Part shown: positions 35,037-44,030 of the stretch, in pieces
Layout of the letters: each line of letters opens with the position of its first letter
How positions within the stretch are numbered: the stretch's first letter is position 1
Origin: Pilosibacter fragilis
Lineage (GTDB): Bacteria; Bacillota; Clostridia; Lachnospirales; Lachnospiraceae
Assembly (NCBI RefSeq): GCF_032490495.1
Contig: NZ_JAVYJB010000013.1
Span: forward strand, 1 to 64,000
Direction of reading: 5' to 3'
Length of the DNA stretch: 64,000 bases
The notes under the pieces: generated by a model
What the model was told of the DNA's origin: nothing
The model's database searches: none
The model's input: the letters and a program-made list of their open reading frames with translations, nothing else
Position numbers and translations under genes: made by a program

Positions 35037-35162
35037 ACGCCATCACCCCCTTTACGATCAGAGGGCACCAGACATCAGAAACGCATCCCCGCTTTCCGCT
35101 CCATTACAGGATAATTTTACCATATAAGTCGACGGATGTCGATTGAACTATTTGGTCACTTT

Positions 35163-36050
35163 CTAATCGCGTTCTTCTTGCGCATATTTCACATAATCTT
35201 CAAAGAATTTCCTCACATGTCCATTTTGGTTCTCTTTATGGCATAAGGCATAAAAACATCTGGAGATATACGGCGGAGCAAATTCTTTCATCTTAATTTT
35301 CTCATATCGCACCAGACGCACAAATGCCGGTACAAGTCCAAATCCGAGATTTGCGTTGACCATCATAAGCTTTGTATTATAAGAATTCACATGAATGATA
35401 TCCCTGAATTTAAACGCTGTTCGGAAATGATCCGCAATCTGTGAAACACTTCCCTCGTACATGGTGATCATAATCTCATTCTTCAGATCTTCCGATGTTA
35501 CAGCAGTTCGTTCTGCCAACGGATGTTCACGATTCAAAATAATCTTCCATGGCTTATCATAAATCAACTCCATGTCAACATTTTCCACCGGATATCCCGA
35601 CAGGAACTGATCACTTGTCACAATAATATCGAGCAGTCCCTGCTCAAACCGTTTCAGCAATTCCCGATAACTATACTGCAGACAGGTAATCCGCACATCC
35701 GGATGTGCCATAACATACTGGCCAAGAAATGTATCTAAAAGCTCATCTTCATAGATTCCAACACCAATTTTCAATGATCTCGCATATCCCTGCTCCACAT
35801 TCTGCACCAAACGCACCGTCGATTCATAAACATCCAGAAGTTTCTGTGCCTGAACATAGAACTCACTTCCCGCATCTGTAAGAATTACCTGATGATTGTC
35901 GCGATAAAAGAGCCGTACCCCGAGTTCTTCCTCAAGTCCACTAATCTTCCGGCTCATGGATGTCTGCGTCATGTGCTCTTTTTCAGCAGCTTTCGTAAAA
36001 TTCAAACATTCCGCCAGACTGAGAAAGCATTTTACATTGTCTAAATTCAA
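35163..36050 (-). CDS. LysR-family transcriptional regulator
   Basis: 295 residues. I chose the TTG at 36050, because GGAGG lies 7 bases upstream and the protein then starts at the usual LysR point (MNLDNVKCFLSLAECLNFTKAAE). The HTH (EHMTQTSMSRKISGLEEELGVRLF) is at ~20-62 and a periplasmic-binding-like effector domain fills the rest. It is divergent from the creatininase-GltS-M20 cluster, with about 150 bases between the starts. It most likely controls that cluster in response to an amide or amino-acid ligand. Confidence 0.88.
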   Translation of the reverse strand: MNLDNVKCFLSLAECLNFTKAAEKEHMTQTSMSRKISGLEEELGVRLFYRDNHQVILTDAGSEFYVQAQKLLDVYESTVRLVQNVEQGYARSLKIGVGIYEDELLDTFLGQYVMAHPDVRITCLQYSYRELLKRFEQGLLDIIVTSDQFLSGYPVENVDMELIYDKPWKIILNREHPLAERTAVTSEDLKNEIMITMYEGSVSQIADHFRTAFKFRDIIHVNSYNTKLMMVNANLGFGLVPAFVRLVRYEKIKMKEFAPPYISRCFYALCHKENQNGHVRKFFEDYVKYAQEERD

Positions 36051-36199
36051 ACCATCACCTCCGTTAGACAAACTTTTTTTGCATAACACGACACTTTTCT
36101 TTCATTTCCATTTTGTACACTCTGATGCTACAATAATTTCATCGAAACCCGGCCGGTTTGCAAGTGAAAACATATGTATTTGTAAAGGAGACTGAATTT

Positions 36200-36928
36200 A
36201 TGACAAATTATATCAGAAAAATGAGTGGAAAGCAATATATGAAGCGCCTTGCCGAGAACCCAACCGTCATCATCCCAACTGGCGCGTGTGAGATCTATGG
36301 ACCGCAGCTCCCAATGGGAAGTGACCTGATCGCAGCTAAAAGAATTGCTGAACTTGTGGCTGAAAAGACCGGTGCGCTGATTGCTCCGACGATTGAAGCC
36401 GGCGAATCCTCCGCACTCGCTTCTTTCCCATGCACATTCGCAATGCCAAGAAAGATCCTGGAAGACTGGCTTGACTGGCTTGTCGGAAAACTGATCAAAG
36501 ACGGGGCCAAGAATTTCGTTTTCATCACAGGTCATGCAGGAAATGTTGATACTGTAAACTACATCGGTAAGAAATATATGAATGAGCATGATATCAAGCT
36601 CGTCCAGATCGACTGGTGGAGATTTACAAATGCAAACGGAAGTGATATCTTCCAGTACAGCGGCCAGATGGCTCACGGACACGCAAGTGAGTGCGGCACA
36701 TCCGTATTTATGTACCTTTTCCCGGAATTAGTAGACATGGACGAACTCTCCAGAGTAGAACCGCTTCCGGCGAGCGAATTCCCGGATTTCATTGGTTTCC
36801 AGAGATTCACTGAGAAAACACCGAACGGAACCATCGGCGATGCTACCGTCGCTACAAAAGAAAAAGGTGAAAAGATTGTCACCCGCTGTGTAGACCGAAT
36901 CGTTTCCTATATGGAAAAAAAATTCTAA
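36200..36928 (+). CDS. Creatininase-family amidohydrolase, variant metal site
   Basis: 242 residues. Start ATG 36200 after AAAGGAG. Creatininase fold motifs: IPTGACEIYGPQLPMGSD near residues 22-40, ITGHAGNVDTVNYIG near 115, and HGHASECGTSVFMYLFPELVDMD near 165-185. Classical members have E-x-H-G-P-H-L-P-x-G-x-D; here a tyrosine replaces the His metal ligand (EIYG), while the E, D, H and final E are kept. It heads the LysR-controlled cluster with a symporter and an M20 peptidase. It probably opens a cyclic amide or hydrolyses an amide, substrate unknown. A weak promoter (TTCCAT, 17 bp, TACAAT at 36129-36134) lies upstream. Confidence 0.8.
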   Translation: MTNYIRKMSGKQYMKRLAENPTVIIPTGACEIYGPQLPMGSDLIAAKRIAELVAEKTGALIAPTIEAGESSALASFPCTFAMPRKILEDWLDWLVGKLIKDGAKNFVFITGHAGNVDTVNYIGKKYMNEHDIKLVQIDWWRFTNANGSDIFQYSGQMAHGHASECGTSVFMYLFPELVDMDELSRVEPLPASEFPDFIGFQRFTEKTPNGTIGDATVATKEKGEKIVTRCVDRIVSYMEKKF

Positions 36929-36973
36929 GCTTACCCAAAATCACACGCCTTACCTTACAAGGGGGATACTACT

Positions 36974-38320
36974 ATGGCAGAAACCATGACTCTAACAACT
37001 GTTTTAATCGATATTTCGACTATCAGTACGCTGCTTTTTGTGGGCTTTCTGATCCGTCAGAAAATACCATTCTTTTACAAATACTATATTCCAACTTCTT
37101 TAATCGCAGGTATTTTAGGACTGCTCCTCGGTCCTCAGGTCCTCGGACAGTTCTCCCCGATCCACCTACACTTCAGCCAGTGGATTTCACAGTGGACAAA
37201 TTTCCTGTTCGCATTTATCTTTACGACATCGTTCCTTGGAACTTCCACCGGAAAATTCGGACGTGATGTACTTTCTACCACCTGTGTAACTGGCGCTGTA
37301 TTTATGGCACAGGTTCTCGCAGGACTTGGAATCGCTTTTCTCCTCTCCAAGTTCATGAGCAATGTTCCTTACGCAATGGGATTCCTTCCGGTATCCGGTT
37401 TCTATGGCGGACACGGTTCTGCCGGTATCATGGGCGGCTGCTTCGCTACTGAAGGCTGGGAGGACGCTACCGGTATCGCTCTGACATACGCAACCATCGG
37501 TATGTTCATGGCGGTGATCGGCGGTATGTGAATTATCAACTGGGGCGCTAAAAAAGGTTATACAAGAAAGCAAATGAGTTCCGTCAACCTCGACCAGAAA
37601 GATATCACCGGTATCGTACCGAAGGAAGAGCGCAAATCCATGGCAACTGCAATTTCCAGTTCCTCCGTTATCGATCCTCTGGCATTCCAGATGATGATTG
37701 TCGGAACAATTATTGCAATTTCCCATATTCTCCGCGAGGCGATCATTAAAGTATTCCCGTTCTGGAGCAAAATCCCGCTCTACACCATGTGCCTGATCAT
37801 GGGTGCGATTATTGGTATTGCTTTAAGCAAGACAAAATATAGCCAGTATATTGACCGTGGAAGCATGAAACGTATTTCCGGTGTCGCTCTTGAATACGTA
37901 ATCGCTATGAATGTTGCGACCATCAAATTAAGTGTTCTGGCTTCCTTCCTGGTTCCAATCCTCGTTACTTCTATCGCAATCACCATTCTCACAGCGGTCA
38001 TCTGTATCATTCTTGCCAAGAAGTGGTATGGAAAGGACTGGTTTGAAATGGCAATGGGCGCTTACGGACAGTGTACAGGAAGTCTGGCTACCGGTCTTCT
38101 CTTAATCAAGGTTCTTGACCCGAACGGTGATACACTTGCCGCAGAGAGTGTTTCCGGTTCCAGTACTCTCGGTTCCTTCTGGCAGCAGCCGTATAACACG
38201 ATCGGCCCTATGCTGATCCTCTCCAGCCCGCTGCTCACGACTCTCGGAACCGCTGGATTCCTCGTCGCATTTCTGATCGTCGGCACCGTATTATTTGGAC
38301 GCACTGTAAAGAAGGCATAA
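36974..38320 (+). pseudogene. GltS-type Na+/glutamate symporter gene interrupted by one in-frame TGA
   Basis: ATG 36974 follows AAGGGGG. The frame runs to TGA at 37529-37531 (185 codons) and then continues without a shift (IINWGAKKGYTRKQM...) to TAA at 38320, 449 codons in all. Both parts look like the ESS/GltS family: many membrane helices, GFLPVSGFYGGHGSAGIMGG in the first half and AYGQCTGSLATGLLLIKVLDPNG in the second, the two inverted halves of the transporter. No RBS or start lies right after the TGA, except an ATG at 37574 without a good RBS. It could be a recent nonsense mutation (for example from TGG, CGA or GGA), a sequencing error or a readthrough site. It sits in the middle of the LysR-controlled cluster. 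Confidence 0.85.
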
Positions 38321-38323
38321 GTT

Positions 38324-39499
38324 ATGAGTAAAGTAAACGAACTGATCCAACAATATACAAGTGATGCCCTCGAGATCCGGCGTCATATCCACCGCCATCC
38401 GGAGCTGTCTATGGAGGAAAAAAACACAACGGAATTCATAAGTCAGCAGCTTCTCAAATATGGCATTGAAATTTCCGATATCCCGTTTAAATCTGGTGTT
38501 CTCGGTATTTTAAAAGGCGGGGAGAATGGACATACCATTCTTCTCCGTGCCGACATTGATGCACTTCCGATGGTCGAAAAATCAGGACTTCCCTTTACTT
38601 CAGAAAATACCGGAGTCTGCCACAGTTGCGGACATGACATCCATACGACCGCCCTACTGTTGGCTGCACGGGTTTTAACTTCCCTTCGCGATGAACTTAA
38701 AGGAACGGTTCTGTTCCTGTTCCAGCCTGCCGAAGAACGCTTAAGCGGATCTCAGATGGTTATTGATTCCGGCGTTTTTGAAAATTATCACCCGGATTTC
38801 GCTGTCGGTCTTCATTGCTGGCCGGACATTCCGGCGGGAACCATCGGCATCCGCCGCGGCTCCTTTATGGCTTCCTCTGACACAGTAAAGCTCACGATCC
38901 GCGGAAAAGGCGGACACGGCGCACACCCCCACAAGAGCATCGATCCGGTCATGACATCCGCATACATTCTAACGGAGTTACAGACCATTATTTCGAGAAC
39001 AATCGCACCTCTCGATTCAGCAGTCCTCACCATCGGAAAGATCACCGGCGGTACTGCAGCCAACATTATTCCTGACGAAGTCGTTATGGAAGGAACTGTG
39101 CGCACTGTCAGCAACGAGACCCGTGCCCTGATGGAAGAAAAGATCCGGCAGATCGTTTCCCACGGCGCTGCAGCCATGGGGGGAGAATGCGACATTGTTT
39201 ACCAGAAAGGCGTCCCTGCCGTTGTCTGCGACAACCATGTTGTGGATCTCATTGAGCAGGCGGCTACTGAAGAACTCGGCGCTGACCATGTAGTCACTCT
39301 CGCCACTCCATCCATGGGATCTGAGGATTTCTCCAGATACCTTGAAAAAGTTCCGGGCGCTATGTTCCGGATTGGAACAAGAAATGATGATCCGGCATCT
39401 TCCCGCCCACTGCACAATGCCGGAATCGTATTTGATGAACAGGCAATTACCTCCGGTGCATCCGTTTTCGCAGGACTTGCGCTGAGATACCTGCATTGA
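38324..39499 (+). CDS. M20 family amidohydrolase (hippurate / N-acyl amino acid hydrolase type)
   Basis: 391 residues. ATG 38324 is 3 bases after the symporter stop. Metal-binding motifs: ADIDALPM, CHSCGHDIHTTALLLAA near 100-116, QPAEE near 137, GLHCWPDIPAGTIGIRRGSFMASSD, dimerisation-domain GHGAHPHKSIDPV, and the late TPSMGSEDFSRYL. Such enzymes hydrolyse N-acyl or indole-acyl amino acids. With an upstream amidohydrolase and a glutamate-type symporter it suggests uptake and cleavage of an amide-linked amino-acid derivative. The exact substrate is unknown. Confidence 0.88.
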   Translation: MSKVNELIQQYTSDALEIRRHIHRHPELSMEEKNTTEFISQQLLKYGIEISDIPFKSGVLGILKGGENGHTILLRADIDALPMVEKSGLPFTSENTGVCHSCGHDIHTTALLLAARVLTSLRDELKGTVLFLFQPAEERLSGSQMVIDSGVFENYHPDFAVGLHCWPDIPAGTIGIRRGSFMASSDTVKLTIRGKGGHGAHPHKSIDPVMTSAYILTELQTIISRTIAPLDSAVLTIGKITGGTAANIIPDEVVMEGTVRTVSNETRALMEEKIRQIVSHGAAAMGGECDIVYQKGVPAVVCDNHVVDLIEQAATEELGADHVVTLATPSMGSEDFSRYLEKVPGAMFRIGTRNDDPASSRPLHNAGIVFDEQAITSGASVFAGLALRYLH

Positions 39500-39585
39500 C
39501 ATACCATCTCATACCCCTCCTTCCTCCGGGGCACGGGTGTACGCCAGAAGTTCAGAATTATCCGGACTTTACCTGATACCCCTAT

Positions 39586-39627
39586 AGACGAAGAAGAGCG
39601 ATCCGCCAGGGTTGCTCTTCTTCGTCT
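39586..39627. terminator. Bidirectional terminator
   Basis: 14-bp perfect stem AGACGAAGAAGAGC / GCTCTTCTTCGTCT between the convergent M20 and larC genes. Confidence 0.88.
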
Positions 39628-39636
39628 TATTATATT

Positions 39637-41055
39637 CTATTTACCAATCAGTTTTTTCGCATCCTCTAACGACATCCCCTGCTCTCTCGCGATCTTTGCA
39701 AGGTCTTCGTACTCCAGTTTTCCGCGGCATACGCCGTAGCCTTCAGAAACCTTCTCATGGACCACGCCATACGGGGTCTCGTGTTCTTTCATGGTTCTTG
39801 TCAGGGTATAGCGTTTGCTGATACTCTCACGAATGCCAAGCGTTGTTGTGTGCTTAAAGAGCAGAGATACCATCTTTTCTTTGTCATTGCAGCGGCACAT
39901 GCAGGTTAAAAGGATTCCCGGGCGGCTCTTCTTCATGCCGATCGGGATCGTGTAGACCTCAAGGGCACCTGCGGCAAAGAGGATCTCCTGAACGAAGCCG
40001 AGGGCTTCCGGAGTCATATCATCGAGATTACAGGAGAGCTCTGCCACTTCACTTCCTGTCTCCTCCGTTTCACCAAGGAGAACACGGACACAGTTGGCAC
40101 GTTCAAAGTCTTTCTTTCCCATACCGTAACCGATCGCTGAGGTCCGCATGACCGGCATTTCCTTAAATTCTGTCACAAAGTGCTTTAACAGTGCCGCTCC
40201 GGTCGGGGTGCAGAGTTCTCCTTTGATGACTCCGCTGTAAATCGGAAGTCCCTGTAAAATAAAGGCTGTCGCAGGTGCCGGAACCGGAAGGATTCCGTGG
40301 GCACAATGGACATTTCCGCTTCCGACATGGATCGGGGATGCGATAACCTTTTTCGGAGCGATCATGTGCATTAAGAGGCAGACTCCGGCGATGTCCGCGA
40401 TCGCGTCGGCGGTGCCGACCTCGTGAAAGTGGATCTCCTCGACAGTCTTTCCATGGACGTGGGATTCCGCCTCGGCGATCAACTGATAAACGGCTACAAC
40501 ATCCGCTTTAACCTCTTCCGGAAGGTTTAAGTGCTCGATAATGTGAGAGATGCCCGCCATGCTGGCGTGATGGTGGTGGGTGTGACCATGATCGTGGGTA
40601 TGGTCATGTCCGCAATCATGATCGTGGTCATGGGGGTGGGTGTGCTCGTGAATGGTCTGCTCTGCTGCTAATTCTGCCAGTTCATGGGAATGGTGATGTG
40701 CTTCATGGCTATGGTCATGATGGTCACCTTCATGGTCGTGGTGATGATCATGGGTATGATGACTGTCTTCATGGTCATGAGTATGATGGTGATCTTCATC
40801 ATGATCGTGGTGATGCTCATGCCCCTGCAGGTCGACGTCTACACTCTCCTCTTCTTCCCCATGGATCGTCACTTTCATATGCGTCCCGGTGATCCCACAC
40901 TTTACTGACGGTTCTGCTTCGACGGAAAGCCCCGGAATCCCCATCCCATTCATCATCTTTAAAAACTTCTCTTTATCCGGGCAGATTTCGTAGAGAGATG
41001 CCATCAGCATATCTCCGGCAGCGCCCATTCCGCAGTCAAAATATAATGTTTTCAT
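39637..41055 (-). CDS. larC: Nickel-pincer cofactor biosynthesis protein LarC
   Basis: 472 residues. Start ATG 41055 with GAGGTGG upstream. The family start MKTLYFDCGMGAAGDMLMASL is present. Residues ~80-170 are an exceptional His/Asp-rich segment (for example HEHHHDHDEDHHHTHDHEDS), likely a nickel store. After it come IHFHEVGTADAIADIAGVC, GSGNVHCAHGILPVPAPAT and the C-terminal LARC2 part (ELSCNLDDMTPEALGFVQE). LarC inserts nickel into the pincer nucleotide using CTP. Here the two halves are one continuous frame, whereas Lactobacillus plantarum uses two frames joined by frameshifting. larB lies just upstream; no larE or larA is in the window. Confidence 0.93.
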   Translation of the reverse strand: MKTLYFDCGMGAAGDMLMASLYEICPDKEKFLKMMNGMGIPGLSVEAEPSVKCGITGTHMKVTIHGEEEESVDVDLQGHEHHHDHDEDHHHTHDHEDSHHTHDHHHDHEGDHHDHSHEAHHHSHELAELAAEQTIHEHTHPHDHDHDCGHDHTHDHGHTHHHHASMAGISHIIEHLNLPEEVKADVVAVYQLIAEAESHVHGKTVEEIHFHEVGTADAIADIAGVCLLMHMIAPKKVIASPIHVGSGNVHCAHGILPVPAPATAFILQGLPIYSGVIKGELCTPTGAALLKHFVTEFKEMPVMRTSAIGYGMGKKDFERANCVRVLLGETEETGSEVAELSCNLDDMTPEALGFVQEILFAAGALEVYTIPIGMKKSRPGILLTCMCRCNDKEKMVSLLFKHTTTLGIRESISKRYTLTRTMKEHETPYGVVHEKVSEGYGVCRGKLEYEDLAKIAREQGMSLEDAKKLIGK

Positions 41056-41161
41056 ATCAGTTCCACCTCATTTAAAAATTACGCAAATTATTTTCTTGCA
41101 TTTCGCCCGCTGCTGGCATCTTCCTCCAGCTGCACAGCAGCGCGGACTGATTTTCAAGCTT

Positions 41162-41947
41162 TTATCCACGCATATGGTTCATCATGCTCGCCAGATACCC
41201 GGCTCCAAAGCCGTTATCGATATTCACCACACTGACACCGCTGGCGCAGGAATTCAGCATGGAGAGCAGCGCTGATACACCGCCGAAGGACGCGCCGTAT
41301 CCGATGCTGGTCGGCACCGCGATCACCGGGCAGTCGGCGAGACCACCGATGACGCTGGCAAGAGCGCCTTCCATACCCGCGATGGCGATGATCACTCGGG
41401 CGTTCATGATGGAGTCCATGTGGGAGATCAGGCGGTGAAGTCCCGCGACACCCACGTCATAAAGACGTTCCACCTGATTCCCCAGAGCCTCCGCCGTGAG
41501 TGCCGCCTCCTCCGCAACCGGAATATCACTGGTTCCGCCGGTCGCCACCACGATCGTCCCAACGCCGTCTTTTTCCGGGAAGCTTCCGCAGATCGCAACC
41601 TTCGCTTCCTTAAAATATTGATATCCGCTGCCGGTCGGATACAGTTCTGCCAACAGCTGCTCCGTCTCCCGGCTCTTTTCCTCGTCAACACGCGTGATCA
41701 GGATCGTCTCCTGCTTCCGCTTTTTCATTGCCTCCACGATTCCGGCGATCTGTCCCGGAGTTTTTCCCGCGCCGTAGATCACTTCCGCCGCACCCTGACG
41801 CAGCTTCCGGTGGGTATCCAGCTTCGCGAATCCCAGATCATCGTATCCTGCTGCTGTAAACGGCTCTTTCTTCAGCTCCAGAACAGCGTTATCCACAGAC
41901 AGCTCTCCCGCCGCTACCTTTTTCAACATTTCGCGTATATCTTCCAT
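41162..41947 (-). CDS. larB: Nickel-pincer cofactor biosynthesis protein LarB
   Basis: 261 residues. Start ATG 41947, AAGGAGA upstream. The C-terminal two thirds resemble PurE-type AIR carboxylase: VVATGGTSDIPVAEEAALTAEALG, DVGVAGLHRL, VIIAIAGMEGALASVIGGLADCPVIAVPTSIGYGASFGG. N-terminal ~95 residues carry the LarB start (LKKVAAGELSVDNAVLEL, DTHRKLRQGAAEVIYGAGKT). LarB carboxylates and hydrolyses nicotinic acid adenine dinucleotide, the first step of the cofactor. It precedes larC with a 106-base gap, so the pair is probably one transcript. Confidence 0.93.
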   Translation of the reverse strand: MEDIREMLKKVAAGELSVDNAVLELKKEPFTAAGYDDLGFAKLDTHRKLRQGAAEVIYGAGKTPGQIAGIVEAMKKRKQETILITRVDEEKSRETEQLLAELYPTGSGYQYFKEAKVAICGSFPEKDGVGTIVVATGGTSDIPVAEEAALTAEALGNQVERLYDVGVAGLHRLISHMDSIMNARVIIAIAGMEGALASVIGGLADCPVIAVPTSIGYGASFGGVSALLSMLNSCASGVSVVNIDNGFGAGYLASMMNHMRG

Positions 41948-42082
41948 GTATAATAAAATTCTCCTTTTTCTAAAAAGTGCCGCTGCTCATGTCCGCACCG
42001 GCGCAGCCGTCTGCCTCCATCTGAATTTTCAGCCGCTGAAAGCTTCCTTGAATTCCAGGTGCGCGGTACACGGCAACAAAAA

Positions 42083-42135
42083 GCCATGAAAAGAGCAGCC
42101 CGTCCTTCTGACCGGCTTTCTGCTCCCTTCATGGC
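42083..42135 (-). terminator. Terminator of the FAH-family gene
   Basis: GCCATGAA / TTCATGGC and inner GAGCAG / CTGCTC stems; on the minus strand TTTTTG follows. Confidence 0.8.
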
Positions 42136-42212
42136 AACGATTCTGATCTTATCTTATTTTTGCGGCACAGCTCCTCCATGTCTATATCCTGTATCGCATA
42201 CCGCCCGATCAT

Positions 42213-43106
42213 TTATTCTCCGACCGTATTTCTAAGTGTACCGATTCCTTCAATAATACACTCCACAACGTCCCCGGTCTCAAGGAATTTCGGCGGAACG
42301 AATCCCATGCCGACTCCTGCCGGTGTTCCTGTTGCGATGATCGTTCCTGCTTTTAATGTCATGCCCTGTGTAAGTTCACAGATCACTTCCTTGATTCCAT
42401 GGATAAAGAGCCCTGTATTGGAATTCTGGCGGAGTTCTCCGTTTACCTTTGACTGGATCTTTAACACCGGTGGAAACGCAGTGGTATCCGCAGTCATAAT
42501 ACACGGGCCGAGCGGTGTAAATCCGTCCAGACTCTTTCCGAAATACCACTGCTTATGTTCCGTCTGCACCTCTCTGGCGCTGACATCATTCATGATCGTA
42601 TAGCCGAAAATATAGTCCTTTACTTCGCCAGGTTTTACGTCTTTTGCGTCTTTTTTGATAATAACGGCAAGCTCTGCCTCATAATCCAGCTGATTTGTCA
42701 GATTCTTATGTGCCGGAATGATTCCATCGGGATCATTCGTGCGGTTCACGCGTTTTGAGAAATAGATCGCTTTCTCCGGTTTCTCAAATGCACGTTTTTC
42801 AAATCTCGCAGATTCCTCCGCGTGATCCATATAGTTGATTCCCAGGCAGATAATATCCTGATCCGGCTCCGCGATCGGAGATACGACCCGGATCTCGTCC
42901 ACCGGGGCCGCTCCCATAACATCACCCGGGGCTTTCTTTGAAATATAATCCAGCATTTCCATCTCAGACGGTCCCGCTTCACGGATCAGGTCCTTCATGG
43001 ACCGATATTCCATTCCCGCAGCAGAAACCGGATAAACCCAGGTTTCATCCTCATTTAATACACCTAAAAAAGATCTTTTGTCTACTTCATATGCCAATAA
43101 TTTCAT
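42213..43106 (-). CDS. Fumarylacetoacetate hydrolase family protein
   Basis: 297 residues. Start ATG 43106 after AAGGAGCG. FAH fold: IICLGINYMDHAEES near 84-98, the metal-binding E-x-E in LDYEAELAVIIKKDAKD, YIFGYTIMNDVSAREVQ, GKSLDGFTPLGPCIMT and GTIIATGTPAGVGMGF. Members hydrolyse or decarboxylate small beta-diketo or 2-oxo acids (for example acylpyruvates, oxaloacetate). A separate terminator at 42083-42135 isolates it from larB. Substrate not determinable from sequence. Confidence 0.88.
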   Translation of the reverse strand: MKLLAYEVDKRSFLGVLNEDETWVYPVSAAGMEYRSMKDLIREAGPSEMEMLDYISKKAPGDVMGAAPVDEIRVVSPIAEPDQDIICLGINYMDHAEESARFEKRAFEKPEKAIYFSKRVNRTNDPDGIIPAHKNLTNQLDYEAELAVIIKKDAKDVKPGEVKDYIFGYTIMNDVSAREVQTEHKQWYFGKSLDGFTPLGPCIMTADTTAFPPVLKIQSKVNGELRQNSNTGLFIHGIKEVICELTQGMTLKAGTIIATGTPAGVGMGFVPPKFLETGDVVECIIEGIGTLRNTVGE

Positions 43107-43248
43107 AACCGCTCCTTATGGGATATATTTCAGTTCAAAAATCCCGTTACACGTTATTATAGTACAAATCAAAAAGTGAGACAAGAATAAATTGACAATT
43201 GAAGGGGCAGAACTGCTGAACAGGTACTGACAATTTACAAATTTCATC

Positions 43249-43277
43249 TTGTAACCACACGGTATCCCCTTTATAAT
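43249..43277 (+). promoter_or_regulatory. luxS promoter
   Basis: TTGTAA (43249-43254), 17 bp, TATAAT (43272-43277). A ~110-nt leader follows; I recognise no SAM or SAH riboswitch in it. Confidence 0.7.
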
Positions 43278-43394
43278 AAAAGTTGATACAGTCAGACGGC
43301 ATCTGCCTCTGTATTGTACAGAATTTTCAGTTCGGAAAATTCCAACCTGTGTCCAACAACAAACAGCAAAACTCACGAAAGGGTGTATCTGATT

Positions 43395-43874
43395 ATGGAA
43401 AAGATCACAAGCTTCACTGTCAATCATCTGAAACTGATTCCCGGTGTTTATGTTTCCCGAAGGGACATTGCCGGAGACAGCCATGTTACGACCTTCGATA
43501 TCCGTATGACCCGTCCGAACTTTGAGCCGGTTATGAACACTGCCGAGGTCCATACGATCGAACATCTCGGCGCAACCTTCTTAAGAAATCATCGTCTTTA
43601 CAAAGATAAAGTTCTCTACTTCGGTCCGATGGGATGTCGCACCGGATTCTACCTGCTTCTCTCCGGCGATTATGAGTCTGCGGACATCATCCCGCTGCTT
43701 CAGGAGATGTTCCTCTTTATCCGCGATTACGAAGGTGAAGTTCCGGGTGCCGCTGCCCGCGACTGCGGAAACTACCTTGACATGAACCTCCCGATGGCAA
43801 AATATCTTGCCGGAAAGTTCTATGATGAGGTACTTGAGGATATCCGCGAGGAACAGCTTGTTTATCCGGAATAA
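43395..43874 (+). CDS. luxS: S-ribosylhomocysteine lyase
   Basis: 159 residues, normal for LuxS. I chose ATG 43395 (MEKITSFTVNHLKL) after GAAAGGG; the longer frame from 43314 lacks a RBS and family similarity. Metal motif HTIEH (in EVHTIEHLGATFLRNH), the catalytic cysteine in MGCRTGFYLL and the third ligand region RDCGNYLDM are all present. It splits S-ribosylhomocysteine to homocysteine and DPD, the precursor of autoinducer-2, in the activated methyl cycle. It stands alone with its own promoter and terminator. Confidence 0.96.
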   Translation: MEKITSFTVNHLKLIPGVYVSRRDIAGDSHVTTFDIRMTRPNFEPVMNTAEVHTIEHLGATFLRNHRLYKDKVLYFGPMGCRTGFYLLLSGDYESADIIPLLQEMFLFIRDYEGEVPGAAARDCGNYLDMNLPMAKYLAGKFYDEVLEDIREEQLVYPE

Positions 43875-43969
43875 TCAACACCGGGCGCAGATTCCGACAA
43901 GCGCAGATTCTGGCAGACACTGATCCCGACAGGAACAAAACAAATATGTGTAATTTTCTTATATCATGC

Positions 43970-44025
43970 AAAATCCCCATCCTTCAGGCCGATGTCTCTA
44001 TCTTCTGACCTGTGATGGGGATTTT
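43970..44025. terminator. Terminator between luxS and the GH13-like gene
   Basis: AAAATCCCCATC / GATGGGGATTTT followed by TTCAG; works for both convergent genes. Confidence 0.85.
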
Positions 44026-44030
44026 TTCAG

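Noticed and set aside
37529..37531. Selenocysteine at the TGA of the symporter gene
   Set aside because: GltS-family proteins do not use selenocysteine, the site is not catalytic and no SECIS-like stem was seen.
40560..40860. Plus-strand frames rich in Met, Val and Gly over larC
   Set aside because: They are the complement of the His-rich codons of LarC, with no independent support.
43278..43394. SAM/SAH riboswitch before luxS
   Set aside because: The leader lacks the conserved cores of known SAM or SAH riboswitches and has no terminator hairpin.
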